From the NCBI RefSeq assembly GCF_034627025.1, contig NZ_CP141048.1, positions 1,996,001 through 2,060,000 on the forward strand: a stretch of DNA of 64,000 nucleotides, in the 5' to 3' direction. The translations under genes and the position numbers were made by a program. Source of the stretch: Microvirga lotononidis (GTDB taxonomy: Bacteria > Pseudomonadota > Alphaproteobacteria > Rhizobiales > Beijerinckiaceae). The notes under the pieces are model-generated. The model did no database searches, was not told the origin of the DNA, and saw only the letters and a program-made list of their open reading frames with translations. Numbering within the stretch: position 1 is the first letter of the stretch; every line of letters begins with the position of its first letter. Of this stretch, positions 1 to 8,451 are shown piece by piece.

Positions 1-1
1 C

Positions 2-451
2 CTGGAAGACGTGCTGAAGAACGAGCTGGAGCCCTACCAGGACGGCATGGGGCAGCGCATCCGCCTGCGCGGCCCCCGCATCAACCTGCAGCCGAGCGCC
101 GTTCTCGCCTTGGGACTTGCCGTCCACGAGCTGGCGACGAACGCGGTCAAATACGGATCGCTCTCGGTCCCGGAAGGCAAGGTCCATGTGATGTGGGCCC
201 TCACGCCGGGGAGTGGTCAATCCGCGCTTCTCGTGGAATGGGTCGAAAGCGGTGGCCCGCTGGTGAAGAAGCCCGAACGCCAGGGCTTCGGCTCCAAGCT
301 GATCCAGCGCGGCCTCGCGCAGCAGCTGGGCGGCGAGATCAAGCTCGATTTCGCCCCCGCGGGCATTCGCTGCGTCATCACCTTTCCGATCTCGACCATG
401 ACGGCGGACCAGACCGGCGTGGCCGAGACCCAGGAGCGCTATGCGTCGTGA
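2..451 (+). CDS. HWE-family sensor histidine kinase, C-terminal part (cut by window start)
   Basis: Only the last 149 codons are present; the reading frame is open from base 2. The fragment holds the ATPase part of a histidine kinase. The N box reads LAVHELATNAVKYGSLS, the W-x-E signature of the HWE family is visible as EWVES, and a glycine-rich G box (GFGSKLIQRGLAQQLGG) follows. HWE kinases are soluble or membrane two-component sensors typical of Alphaproteobacteria, often with PAS or GAF input domains; those would lie outside the window. The phospho-accepting His is not in view, so activity and signal cannot be judged. Confidence 0.9.
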   Translation: MEDVLKNELEPYQDGMGQRIRLRGPRINLQPSAVLALGLAVHELATNAVKYGSLSVPEGKVHVMWALTPGSGQSALLVEWVESGGPLVKKPERQGFGSKLIQRGLAQQLGGEIKLDFAPAGIRCVITFPISTMTADQTGVAETQERYAS

Positions 452-550
452 CGCGGAAGACGCACCGCCTTTCCAATCGAGATTACCGGCACAAGGCCCG
501 TGCCCTTCCTGTCCAACCCTCGAACCATCGTCCCCTCATCCGGTGCCTTC

Positions 551-1849
551 ATGACCACGACCCGAGACAAGCTTGAAACCATTCTGGCGCGCCTTGCCGG
601 GCGCAAGGACGAGGAGCGGGTCTTTCTGCGCATCTACGAGGACGCGGCGCGCATCGCCGCCGATGCCGCCGATGCACGGCAGCGCGCGGGTCTCACGCTC
701 GGCCCACTCGACGGTGTCATCGTGTCGATCAAGGATTTGTTCGACGTGGCGGGCGAGACGACGCTCGCAGGCTCGATCGCCCTGCGCGACGCGCCGCCCG
801 CCGACAAGGACGCGACCATCGTTCGCCGCCTGCGTCAGGCGGGCGCCGTCATCCTGGGCAAGACCAACATGGTGGAGTTCGCGTTCTCCGGCATCGGGCT
901 CAATCCTCATTACGGCACGCCCGGCAATGCGGCGGATCCCTCGCGCATTCCGGGCGGCTCGTCCTCGGGAGCGGGCGTGACGGTGGCGGAAGGGACGAGC
1001 GAGATTTCCATCGGCAGCGATACCGGCGGCTCCGTGCGCATTCCGGCGGCTCTCAACGGCGTCGTCGGGTTCAAGCCGACCGCCCATCGCGTTCCGCTCG
1101 ACGGCGCGTTTCCGCTCGCGCCGAGCCTCGATTCCATCGGGCCCCTCGCGCGCGATGTGCAGGATTGCGCGTTCGCGGATGCGATCATGGCGGGCGAGGA
1201 GCCACGCCTGTTGAATGCGCATCCCCTGGTGGGTCTGCGGATCGGCGTGCCGCGCGGACGCCTGTTCGCCCAGACGGAGCCCATGGTGGAGAAGGCCTTC
1301 GAGGCTGCGTTGAAGCATCTGTCGGGAGCCGGCGCGCGGATCGTCGATCATGGCATCGACGATCTGCTCGAAGCCATGGCGGATACCACCGTCACATCCT
1401 CGATCGCGTCCATCGAAGCCTCCGAGGTTCACGCGGATTGGCTCGAGGCGAAGGTCGCCGAGATCGACCCGCGCGTGCATTGGTGGATCGCGCGCAGCGG
1501 CAAGGTGCCGGCGCCGATCTATATCCGCATGCTGCGCCGCAGACGCACCCTCGTCGCCGCGATGGACGAGCGATTGGCGCCTCTCGACGTGCTGGCGTTG
1601 CCCACCACCGCTATCTCCGCCCCTCTGATCGCTCCGCTCGAGGCCGACATCAAGCTCTATAACAAGACCGACGACCTGATCCTGCGCAACACCACGTTCG
1701 GCAACCAGTTCGACCTCACCGGCATCTCCCTGCCGATCCCCGGTACCGAGCGGCCGGTCGGTCTCATGCTGGTGGCGCGCCACGGCCATGACCAGCGGCT
1801 CCTCGACATTGCCGCAAGCGTCGAGACCATGTTGGCTCAAGGGGTGTGA
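551..1849 (+). CDS. amidase signature (AS) family amidase
   Basis: A 432-aa enzyme of the amidase signature family, which hydrolyses amides through a Ser-cisSer-Lys triad. The catalytic Lys61 is in VSIKDLFDVAGE, the cis-Ser in GGSSSGAG, and the nucleophile Ser161 in DTGGSVRIPAA, so all three are present. No signal peptide; probably cytoplasmic. It is related to GatA, but stands alone without gatB or gatC and is slightly short, so a general amidase (substrate unknown) is more likely than tRNA amidation. The frame is open upstream to 500; ATG at 551 gives the usual length and N-terminus. Confidence 0.88.
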   Translation: MTTTRDKLETILARLAGRKDEERVFLRIYEDAARIAADAADARQRAGLTLGPLDGVIVSIKDLFDVAGETTLAGSIALRDAPPADKDATIVRRLRQAGAVILGKTNMVEFAFSGIGLNPHYGTPGNAADPSRIPGGSSSGAGVTVAEGTSEISIGSDTGGSVRIPAALNGVVGFKPTAHRVPLDGAFPLAPSLDSIGPLARDVQDCAFADAIMAGEEPRLLNAHPLVGLRIGVPRGRLFAQTEPMVEKAFEAALKHLSGAGARIVDHGIDDLLEAMADTTVTSSIASIEASEVHADWLEAKVAEIDPRVHWWIARSGKVPAPIYIRMLRRRRTLVAAMDERLAPLDVLALPTTAISAPLIAPLEADIKLYNKTDDLILRNTTFGNQFDLTGISLPIPGTERPVGLMLVARHGHDQRLLDIAASVETMLAQGV

Positions 1850-1913
1850 GCGGCACGAAACCGGAGAACGGCGCGTTCTGCCCGTTCCGATCCGTCCGGC
1901 GAGAGACACGACG

Positions 1914-2309
1914 ATGCGGCTCTTCTTCCTCAGCCTCGGCTATGCGAGCCTCGCGCTCGGTATCATCGGCATTTTCCTGCCGGTTCTGCCGACGACGCCG
2001 TTCGTGCTCCTGGCGGTCTGGTGCTTCGCGCGCTCGAATCCTGCTCTGGCCGAGAGGCTGTACAGCCATCCTCGCTTCGGCCCGCTCCTCACCACGTGGC
2101 GCGATCAAAGGGCCATCCCGCGTCACGCCAAGATCTATGCGCTGACGACACTCGCCTTGTCCTATGCGCTGATCCTTTGGCTGACGGAAAGCCGCGTCCT
2201 TCCCGTCGTACTCGCGGCCATCATGGGCAGCGTCGCGCTCTACATCGCGACACGACCGGCTCCGCGGGACGGTGCGGATGTCCTGTTCACGGAATCGTCC
2301 GACCGATAG
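1914..2309 (+). CDS. DUF454 (YbaN-type) inner-membrane protein
   Basis: A 131-aa protein with the YbaN/DUF454 pattern: an N-terminal hydrophobic hairpin with the conserved GIIGIFLPVLPTTPFVLLA stretch, a short conserved polar part (CFARSNPALAERLYSHPRFGP) and two more membrane segments (about residues 75-110). The family is widespread in Proteobacteria and its function is not settled. The start ATG at 1914 puts the first membrane segment at the N-terminus, as in the family. It lies 64 bp after the amidase on the same strand. Confidence 0.85.
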   Translation: MRLFFLSLGYASLALGIIGIFLPVLPTTPFVLLAVWCFARSNPALAERLYSHPRFGPLLTTWRDQRAIPRHAKIYALTTLALSYALILWLTESRVLPVVLAAIMGSVALYIATRPAPRDGADVLFTESSDR

Positions 2310-2462
2310 AGTTCCACGTCGTATTCGACAGAAACGCCGTGGGATGCAAGGCTATATAAGAGCGATGTTTGTGCAACGCTTGTCATGTTTGGTCAAGGTT
2401 GTGCCATGTTGCGGCCCAGGTTCCGGTTAGGCTGCAAGCTGTACGATTGAAGGAGCCAGATC

Positions 2463-2579
2463 ATGCGCAGCCTCAGCCTGTCAGTTTTCCTGCTCGCTTC
2501 CGCCGCGATGCTTGCACCGCTTCTGATCGCGATGGCCTATGCTGTCAGCATCTTGGTTTCAGCTTTGATGTTCCCCTGA
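2463..2579 (+). CDS. 38-aa single-span small membrane protein, copy A
   Basis: A very short gene with a good ribosome binding site (gaaggagcc) 6 bases before ATG. The 38-aa product has a basic N-terminus (MRSLSLS) and one long hydrophobic stretch ending in FP. A second gene of identical length lies at 8151; the two proteins share 13 of 38 residues in an ungapped alignment (M1, L4, S7, L10, A14, L17, P19, A25-Y26-A27, I30, A34, P38). The shared length, residues and similar leaders (ggttag followed by an aaggagcc-type site) argue that both are real. Function unknown; it could be a small membrane protein or an uncleaved signal-like peptide. Confidence 0.6.
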   Translation: MRSLSLSVFLLASAAMLAPLLIAMAYAVSILVSALMFP

Positions 2580-2696
2580 AACTCTGTCGCTTCTCCCGTT
2601 TTCATCATGCAATTGCCGTCAGACATACAGTTTCCCGTTTGGAACCGCGTCTAGGAGCGGGCGTTGGAATGCGATTGTCGAACAGGATTTTGTCCG

Positions 2697-3035
2697 ATGC
2701 GCAGAATTGTCGTGTTGGCCCTTGCCGCAATGGGCCCGAGCCTCTTTGGTGCTTTACCCTCCTCGGCCCAGCCTCAGCTCCAATTCGGCATTGGGCCTGA
2801 CGGTCGACCGCAGGTCGGCGTGCGTGATCCCGAGCAGGAGAGTTACGAACGCCGCGACCGCTGGCGCGAGCGTCGAGAGCAGGAACGCGCACGCGCCTAT
2901 GAGGAGGGACGCCGGGACGCGCTGCGTGACGAGCGCCGCTACAACGAATACGAGCGCCGCTGCCGCAACATCATCATTCGCGAAGAGGACGATTGGGGCC
3001 GCATCGTCACGCGGCGGGTCCGCCGCTGCGACTGA
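2697..3035 (+). CDS. small secreted Arg/Glu-rich protein, copy A
   Basis: A 112-aa protein with a Sec signal peptide (MRRIVVLALAAMGPSLFGALPSSAQ, cleavage after SAQ expected). The mature part begins QLQFGIGPDGRPQVG, continues with a highly charged stretch rich in YERR, RERR and EEGRRD, and ends in a conserved block around IIIREEDDWGRIVTRR with two cysteines (RRCRN and RRCD). It is a paralogue of the gene at 4652, sharing the signal peptide, QFGxGPDG, the YERR motif and the C-terminal block. The ATG at 2697 starts the signal peptide and follows an 'agga' site. Likely periplasmic; function unknown. Confidence 0.75.
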   Translation: MRRIVVLALAAMGPSLFGALPSSAQPQLQFGIGPDGRPQVGVRDPEQESYERRDRWRERREQERARAYEEGRRDALRDERRYNEYERRCRNIIIREEDDWGRIVTRRVRRCD

Positions 3036-3074
3036 CGACCATCCCGATGCTCGGATGCCGATGTCTGCCAGGGA

Positions 3075-3350
3075 TCACGCGCGCGGATTCGCGATTTCCG
3101 CCGTGAGCTTGGGAAGCTCCTTGGTCATCCAGTCCACCATCTGATCGCTGGTTTTCAAATGGGCGGGCATGGGGATGAACGGGCCATGGGATTCGTAGAT
3201 CGCCATCGGGTCGCGCGCGCCCAGAATCGGATCGAGATCGTCATCGATCTCCGGCGTGATGGTTCTGCCGCCGAACCATGTGAGCAGCAGCAGGAGCATC
3301 CCGATGGCGCCAGCCAGAACGACGAGCAAGGATATTGCCAAGTCTGCCAC
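3075..3350 (-). CDS. small membrane-anchored hypothetical protein
   Basis: A 91-aa protein with one N-terminal membrane span (residues about 3-25, ISLLVVLAGAIGMLLLLLTW) followed by a short soluble domain with acidic residues (PEIDDDLDPILGARDP). The GTG at 3350 is chosen because 'aggga' lies 9-14 bases upstream and because it puts the membrane span at the N-terminus; the frame is open to 3494 but that extension looks non-coding. Single-span anchors of this kind face the cytoplasm or periplasm with the soluble part. I do not recognise the family. It runs convergent to the secreted protein at 2697. Confidence 0.55.
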   Translation of the reverse strand: MADLAISLLVVLAGAIGMLLLLLTWFGGRTITPEIDDDLDPILGARDPMAIYESHGPFIPMPAHLKTSDQMVDWMTKELPKLTAEIANPRA

Positions 3351-3585
3351 TGCCGGTTCTTTCCCTGAACTCCGAAGCGCGTCTTGCTTGAAGGAGAAGC
3401 CTACCACCGAAAGACCCGCGCTCCAACGCCGTAACGCACGCGGCAAAAGGGTGCATCCGCCGGGTTTTTCGCAGGTGCGAGGAACCGGGCTCAAGACCTT
3501 GAGGTTGAACCTGTAATCGCCTCATTGGCGCTCGCCGCCGTGAGGGAAGGGGTGCGTAGCGAATCCTGTCCAAGGGGAGGCGCGC

Positions 3586-4158
3586 ATGAGAACGTATTAC
3601 GTGTTCCGGTCCACGACGACTCCGGAGCTGCGCGGCTTCGCCGACGATGAGGCGGGCGAGACCCTGCCGGCGGATCAGGGCCCCTGGGAGCTCGACCGCC
3701 GGATCGATCCCGACGACGAATGGACGCTCGATGTGAGCCGGGCGGTGGTGGCAGCGGGAATCATCGAGAACGGCTTCTATCTGTGGGGACCGATCAACCG
3801 GACGACGGCCTGGCACCCGGTGATCGAGAGCGACCGCGTGGAAGGCACCGCCGTCTACGACCCGCGGGGCACGCAGATCGGCACCATCAAGCGCCTGCTG
3901 ATCGAGAAGGTGAGCGGAAAGGTTCTCTATGTCGACATGACGTTCGGCGGCTTCTTGGGAATCGGGGTGCACCATCATACGATTCCCTGGGACAAGCTGG
4001 CCTACGACAAGGATCTCGAAGGCTACCGCACGGACGTGACCGCAGCCCAGGTCCAGGGCGCGCCCGCCTTCTACGGCGACGATCAGGTCTGGCCAGACCG
4101 CAAGCGGGAACAGGAACTGCGGGATTACTGGCACGACATCCCGAGAGGGCCGATCTGA
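3586..4158 (+). CDS. PRC-barrel domain protein
   Basis: A 190-aa soluble protein. Its middle (residues about 80-140) fits a PRC-barrel: ESDRVEGTAVYDPRGTQIG, then IKRLLIEKVSGKVLYVDMTFGG and the turn preceding HHTIPWDKLAYD. PRC-barrels occur in photosynthetic reaction centre H subunits, RimM and many alphaproteobacterial stress or envelope proteins. The N-terminal 75 residues are acidic and not assigned. 'aagggg agg' precedes the ATG. Function beyond the fold is unknown; no operon partner is evident. Confidence 0.8.
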   Translation: MRTYYVFRSTTTPELRGFADDEAGETLPADQGPWELDRRIDPDDEWTLDVSRAVVAAGIIENGFYLWGPINRTTAWHPVIESDRVEGTAVYDPRGTQIGTIKRLLIEKVSGKVLYVDMTFGGFLGIGVHHHTIPWDKLAYDKDLEGYRTDVTAAQVQGAPAFYGDDQVWPDRKREQELRDYWHDIPRGPI

Positions 4159-4290
4159 CCGCCGGCCAAGCCTCACGGGAAAGACGCGAGGCTGGTACGA
4201 TGCCCTCGTGCCTGTTCTTCGAAGTGCCTCACGTCGACGGCGAACGGAATCCGCTTCGCTGAAGAATGGTCTGGTTTCCGGAGGGGTGCC

Positions 4291-4491
4291 ATGATGGTCC
4301 AGCATGCGTTCAAGGTCGGCCAGGTCGTGCGGCCCCGACCGACCTGCCGCAATCTGCCGAACGATCTCTTCCAGGTGCTCCGCCTTCTTCCGTCGACGGC
4401 CGGCGGCGTGCCGCTCTACTGCATCAAGAGCCCTGCGGACATGATCGAACGCGTCGTCGAGCAAGGCGAGATCGAAGCGGCACCAGGTTAG
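4291..4491 (+). CDS. 66-aa conserved small protein (FKVGQxVR type)
   Basis: A short soluble protein starting MMVQHAFKVGQVVR, with the pattern of a compact beta-rich domain (LFQVLRLLP, VPLYCIKSP). Small proteins with an 'FkvGq.Vr' opening are common in rhizobial and methylobacterial genomes; no function is known to me. The start is supported by 'ggagg' 6-10 bases before ATG at 4291. It lies alone between the PRC-barrel gene and the secreted protein at 4652. Confidence 0.6.
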   Translation: MMVQHAFKVGQVVRPRPTCRNLPNDLFQVLRLLPSTAGGVPLYCIKSPADMIERVVEQGEIEAAPG

Positions 4492-4651
4492 GGCCCGGTA
4501 TTCGTTCGCAATGCGTATCGTTGATGGTAGTTGTTTTCCAGTATGCCACCCTTATGCCATGTTCCGTCATGAATTCGGGGGCTGAATTCATTCCATGAAA
4601 CGTAAAGCGAAGTAACGCGTTTGTCCCCCAGCGACAATACGTGGAGATGGA

Positions 4652-4939
4652 ATGATGAAGAAGTCAGTTTGGCTTTTGGCGGCCGCCTTGATCGGTTCGA
4701 GTGTCGTCGTCTCGGCGCCTGCGTCCGCTCAAGTACAGTTCGGCGTCGGCCCCGATGGCCCGAGCGTCCGCGTCGGACCGGATCGTGACCGCTACGAGCG
4801 CCGCTATATCGAGCGCCGACGCGTCTATGATCGCGACGACCTGTCGACCGGCAGCATCGACCGTTGCCGGACCGTGGTGATCCGCGAGGAGAACGACGAC
4901 GGCGACACCGTCACCCGCCGCATTCGCCGCTGCCGTTAA
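4652..4939 (+). CDS. small secreted Arg-rich protein, copy B
   Basis: A 95-aa protein with a Sec signal peptide (MMKKSVWLLAAALIGSSVV... ending ASAQ), then QFGVGPDG, a charged middle with YERRYIERRR, and a C-terminal block CRTVVIREENDDGDTVTRR ending RRCR. The same plan is seen in the gene at 2697, so these are paralogues about 2 kb apart. The two cysteines could form a disulfide in the periplasm. The site 'ggagatgg' lies just upstream of ATG 4652. A strong hairpin follows the stop. Confidence 0.75.
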   Translation: MMKKSVWLLAAALIGSSVVVSAPASAQVQFGVGPDGPSVRVGPDRDRYERRYIERRRVYDRDDLSTGSIDRCRTVVIREENDDGDTVTRRIRRCR

Positions 4940-4960
4940 TTTTCAAGACTGCTTCCCTGA

Positions 4961-4996
4961 AGGTCCGGGAGGAGTCCAGCCTCCCGGACCTTTCTC
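4961..4996 (+). terminator. Rho-independent terminator after the secreted protein gene
   Basis: A 12-bp perfect stem (aggtccgggagg pairing with cctcccggacct) with a 7-base loop, followed by 'ttctc'. It starts 21 bases after the stop of the gene at 4652. The T-run is weak, but stem length and position fit a terminator. Confidence 0.75.
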
Positions 4997-5106
4997 ATGA
5001 CATCCATCTGCGGTGGAGCATTTTTCGGCGAAGTGGACCCGGCTCGCCGTCAAACAATGCGGCTCGGTGAAGAAGAGACGGTGATACCACGCGAGGGGGA
5101 GCAGCT

Positions 5107-5841
5107 CTAAGCCGCAACAGCACGAGGTGTCCTGTCGGATTCCACCTCGGATGTGATCGCCGGCGTCACCATGCGTCCACGGCTGATCAGGGCCACCACG
5201 TTGGCGGCGAGCGCCAGTGCGGCCCGATCCGACCGTCCGAGCTGCAGGTAAGAGACGTAGAGCCGCATCAGCTCGACCGTGACATAGTGGAAAGCGACCT
5301 CCGACCCGCGGGCCAGCCTCATCCGCCGCGAAGCCGTCGTGAGCTTGTCGAGATAGATGGATTGCTCCATGGCCGGCTCTGCCAGAAAGCCGCTCAGGCC
5401 GCCGAACATATGCTCGAAATGATCCCACAGGAGAGCGAGGTTCCTGGCCGCCTTGTCCTGCTGGTCGGGGGAGAGCGCCTGGAATTCGCCGAGAAGCGCC
5501 CAGGCCGGATCGGCTGCCACCGCCTCGTCCTCTTCGCTGGGGATCGGGAGGAACGGCAGAAGCGCCCGCGAGTGCGAGACCAGCACCGGTCGCAGGGCGT
5601 CCCAACCGGCCATCACCTTGGGCACCACGATCAGGGCCGTGGCGAGCAGGGTCTGGTCGAGCATCGCGCCGGCCTGGACAAGCCTGGGACGTGCCGCCTG
5701 CCTGCATATCTCGAAGAAACGCCAGCGCAGAAGGCTCAGCCTGTAGAACTGCTCGAGTTTTTCGAAGAGACCGTCTTGCGGCTGGTGATCGACGGACCAG
5801 GGAAAGGTGAACTCACTTCGGCGCTGAGGCGGGCTGCTCAT
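5107..5841 (-). CDS. hypothetical protein, 244 aa
   Basis: A mostly helical soluble protein with no signal peptide. Visible segments include WSVDHQPQDGLFEKLEQFYR, an amphipathic stretch LLRWRFFEICRQAARPR, and LWDHFEHMFGGLSGFL. No catalytic motif was recognised. It could be a granule or phasin-like helical protein, but that is only a guess from composition. ATG at 5841 gives a sensible N-terminus (MSSPPQRRSEFTFPW). Codon use matches the chromosome around it. Confidence 0.65.
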   Translation of the reverse strand: MSSPPQRRSEFTFPWSVDHQPQDGLFEKLEQFYRLSLLRWRFFEICRQAARPRLVQAGAMLDQTLLATALIVVPKVMAGWDALRPVLVSHSRALLPFLPIPSEEDEAVAADPAWALLGEFQALSPDQQDKAARNLALLWDHFEHMFGGLSGFLAEPAMEQSIYLDKLTTASRRMRLARGSEVAFHYVTVELMRLYVSYLQLGRSDRAALALAANVVALISRGRMVTPAITSEVESDRTPRAVAA

Positions 5842-6145
5842 GAGGGTGATGATCCGATCCGCAAATCGTTTGAGACGTTGTTCAGTTCATACAAGGTCAA
5901 TCCAGGCAACTTTGAGGCTCGGGTTTAGGGCCGGGTAAGTACCTTTGGTCGCAGGGGAATATTGTCTCGCGGCCAGAATTGCCAAGGTGCCGTGGGCAGC
6001 CGATCCGGACGGCGTGGCCTTGAACCAGGCCGTGTCATGCTTAGATCCTGGAACGTCCCCGATCCGGGCCCCTCTGACGCGAGCCATGCCGGCCCTCGCG
6101 TGATGTCGGATCTCTTCCGGTCCGACCGCCGGCGCAGAGGTGAAA
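5842..6145. other. 304-bp gap without a recognised gene
   Basis: The stretch lies between divergent genes (5107-5841 on minus, 6146 on plus) and should hold both promoters. I see no convincing gene, hairpin or repeat in it; short open frames here lack start sites or family features. Confidence 0.4.
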
Positions 6146-6454
6146 ATGCTTCAAGAAATCCTGGCTGCCATCGTCAGCGCGCTGATCGTCGATCCGCTCC
6201 AGGCGGAGATGAGCGAAAGGCTGGCCCAAATCCGCGCTCCTCAAACAGTGATCGCCGACATGCGCACCTGCGCGGAGGCTTCCCTGCCGAAGCTGGCCGA
6301 CCGGGCGCTCGCCGACCCGCTCTGGGTCGTTAAGGCCACGCTCGATGTCTGGACCGGCCGTACGGCCCCCGAGGAGGTTCTCGGCGGCACATCGGCCCAA
6401 TGCGACGCCGCCATCAAGGCCGCGAGGATTTATCTCGAGAGCCGTGGGGCGTGA
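6146..6454 (+). CDS. hypothetical protein, 102 aa
   Basis: A small mainly helical protein (MLQEILAAIVSALIVDPLQAEMSERL at the start) with two cysteines (RTCAEAS and AQCDAA) and a DPLWVVKATLDVWTGRTAPEEVL segment. The N-terminus could be a weak signal peptide. ATG at 6146 is preferred because 'agagg' lies 6 bases upstream; a GTG in frame at 6140 overlaps that site. Family not recognised. Confidence 0.6.
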   Translation: MLQEILAAIVSALIVDPLQAEMSERLAQIRAPQTVIADMRTCAEASLPKLADRALADPLWVVKATLDVWTGRTAPEEVLGGTSAQCDAAIKAARIYLESRGA

Positions 6455-6581
6455 GATGGCGGCACGCACGGACGTCTGAGGTCCTCCGGACGTCACGCCG
6501 AATGCGGCAGACGCGCTGACGCTCAATGAGAGGCGCCCACTGGGGCGCTGTCGTGTCATGGGGCGATGGCCTCCGTCCCGT

Positions 6582-6623
6582 CAAAAGAAAAGCAGCCTCA
6601 GCCGGGGATCAAACCGGCTGAGG
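6582..6623 (-). terminator. Rho-independent terminator of the RTX gene
   Basis: On the minus strand a perfect 10-bp stem (cctcagccgg with ccggctgagg, 8-base loop) is followed by 'ctgcttttctttt'. It lies 34 bases after the stop of the calcium-binding repeat gene, a textbook intrinsic terminator. Confidence 0.9.
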
Positions 6624-6656
6624 CATCTGGATGGCCCCTTTCGGATTCGGGCAGGA

Positions 6657-7784
6657 CTAGATGACCAGAATGTCCAGGTGGGTCATTTTCAGGCCTGCGG
6701 AAAGCTTTGCCACCACGACCTGCTCTGCCGCGCCGTTGCCGTCCTGATCGTAATAGAGGACGCCGTTGGCACGGTCGTAGATGATCCGGTCGGTCGCGTC
6801 ATGGGCCGCGGTTCCCGTCCAGAAGGCCGAGGACTTCAAGTGTCCATCGCTTCCCAGGCCCGTAAACGCCTTGTTGTTCAGCCAGAACGTATCATGGGCG
6901 ACCGAGAAGTCCCGGATGGTGTCCACGTCCGCAGGGCTTTTCGGAACCGTGTTGTAGACGAAGGCGTCCTTGCCCGAGCCGCCGCGAAGAATGTCGGCAC
7001 CCGACTCCCCGTAGAGACGGTCGTCGCCGGCTCCGCCGTTCAGGACATCGTCCCCGAAGCTGCCATAGAGACGATCGTTGCCGCTCCCGCCATCAAGGCT
7101 ATCGTTGCCGACCCTGCCGTCCAGATTGTCGTTGCCGCTGCCGCCGCTCAGAAGATCGTTGCCGTCGCTGCCGTGAAGACGGTCGTTGCCAGCCTCTCCA
7201 TAGAGGCGGTCATCGCCACCCCGACCGTAAAGCCGGTCGTTTCCGACGCCTCCCAGGATCCAGTCGTTGCCCGCCGTTCCAAAGAGGGCGTCGTTCACAT
7301 TCATGTACTGAAGCTGACCGTAGAGCGGGACTTCCGATCGGCTGACATCGCTCGGGAGACTGGTGCTCAGATCCAGTCCGACCGAGTGAAGGACGGATGC
7401 GACGACTGAGTTGCTGTTGACATCATATCCGGGAAGGCTCTTGGTAATATCGTAGCTGTAGCGCAGGCCGGCCTTGTCGATGTCGGCCGCATGCTGGACC
7501 ATGACCTGCCAGACATCGTTGGCATCCCGTCCGCCGAGGTCGAGGATCTTGCGATGCCGCTCCTCGGGAGTATCCGATCCACGCCTGTCCGGGGAGGATG
7601 CGAGGTCCGCGCCGGCAATCGTTCGAAGGTCGTCAGTGTTCTTGACGGAGCCTCGGATCACCTTCTCGGACAGGACATTACCCTGGTCGTCCGTCTCGGT
7701 CTTGACGAGGTAAAGGTGGAGAAAGTTGCTGTTGACGTTTTCAAGTTCGACCGGCTTGGCTTCGATGGCGATGACGGTGGGCAT
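6657..7784 (-). CDS. RTX-type calcium-binding repeat protein
   Basis: A 375-aa protein. The N-terminal 160 residues are unassigned. From about residue 170 to 275 there is a run of about a dozen glycine/aspartate nonapeptides (GNDRLYGRGGDDRLYGEAG and similar, consensus GGxGxDxLx) that form the Ca2+-binding beta-roll of RTX proteins. After these comes the usual C-terminal part with DAFVYNTVP and DTIRDFS, then LYYDQDGNGAAEQVVVAKL. No N-terminal signal peptide is present, which fits type I (ABC) export with a C-terminal signal, but no exporter is nearby. ATG at 7784 is chosen because 'gagga' lies 8 bases before it. Enzymatic activity is not evident. Confidence 0.85.
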   Translation of the reverse strand: MPTVIAIEAKPVELENVNSNFLHLYLVKTETDDQGNVLSEKVIRGSVKNTDDLRTIAGADLASSPDRRGSDTPEERHRKILDLGGRDANDVWQVMVQHAADIDKAGLRYSYDITKSLPGYDVNSNSVVASVLHSVGLDLSTSLPSDVSRSEVPLYGQLQYMNVNDALFGTAGNDWILGGVGNDRLYGRGGDDRLYGEAGNDRLHGSDGNDLLSGGSGNDNLDGRVGNDSLDGGSGNDRLYGSFGDDVLNGGAGDDRLYGESGADILRGGSGKDAFVYNTVPKSPADVDTIRDFSVAHDTFWLNNKAFTGLGSDGHLKSSAFWTGTAAHDATDRIIYDRANGVLYYDQDGNGAAEQVVVAKLSAGLKMTHLDILVI

Positions 7785-8150
7785 GGAGCGATTCCTCAAA
7801 ACAACTCGGCAATCCCGAGGCCGCGAGGGGCGGCGAAATCATCAACCTCGCTGGTAGCCTTGCTGTTCCATTGGTCGCCCCCGAAGGCGCCTTGGCCGGT
7901 TTCACGCGTCCTGCCTGTTGCCGGCGTCTCGATCCTGTTCTGGCCATAGCCAGCGATCATCGGCTCGTTTCCGGGAAGGGTAAGCACCGCAGTGCAACCT
8001 CGATTCGGAATTCTCACGATAGCCATGGAAGCGTTCAGCGCAGGAGCGATGTTGCTGTCCCACCGACGCCGTTGCCTGTTTTCGTCTCAAGGTTAACCGC
8101 AGGTTAGCCTTCTGAGGGCAGTCTTGAAGCTGAACCTTCAAGGAGCCTCC
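7785..8150. other. 366-bp gap without a recognised gene
   Basis: It separates the divergent RTX gene and the small protein at 8151 and must hold their promoters. Near its right end 'ggttagcct' precedes the small protein gene, echoing 'ggttaggct' before the paralogue at 2463. No gene was found. Confidence 0.4.
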
Positions 8151-8267
8151 ATGCAAACCCTCAAGACGTCCCTGGGCCTCGCTTTGGTTGCGACAGTGCT
8201 CGTCCCTTTCGTTACCCTGTCGGCCTATGCGGCCACCATCGTGGCCGCCGCGATGATCGCTCCCTGA
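8151..8267 (+). CDS. 38-aa single-span small membrane protein, copy B
   Basis: Short gene with a strong ribosome binding site (aaggagcctcc) before ATG. The 38-aa product starts MQTLKTSLG and is hydrophobic to its end (VAAAMIAP). It aligns without gaps to the 38-aa product of the gene at 2463 (13 identical residues, including AYA and a final proline). Conserved length and spacing support a real gene pair. Function unknown. It is the last chromosomal gene before the island. Confidence 0.6.
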   Translation: MQTLKTSLGLALVATVLVPFVTLSAYAATIVAAAMIAP

Positions 8268-8451
8268 GGCTTCGCATCTAGGCTCGCCGGTAACTGAGGG
8301 ATTTCGGCCAGGAGGCGGTCTCGACGTGCGGAACTTGGGGAGGAAAGTCCCATGACCGGCACACTTCCACCCTGCGATGGCGGGCTGGCTCGCGCGGCGG
8401 TCAGGAAAGGATGAACTGCTCGGTAACCGTCATCGATGTCAGAGACTTAGA

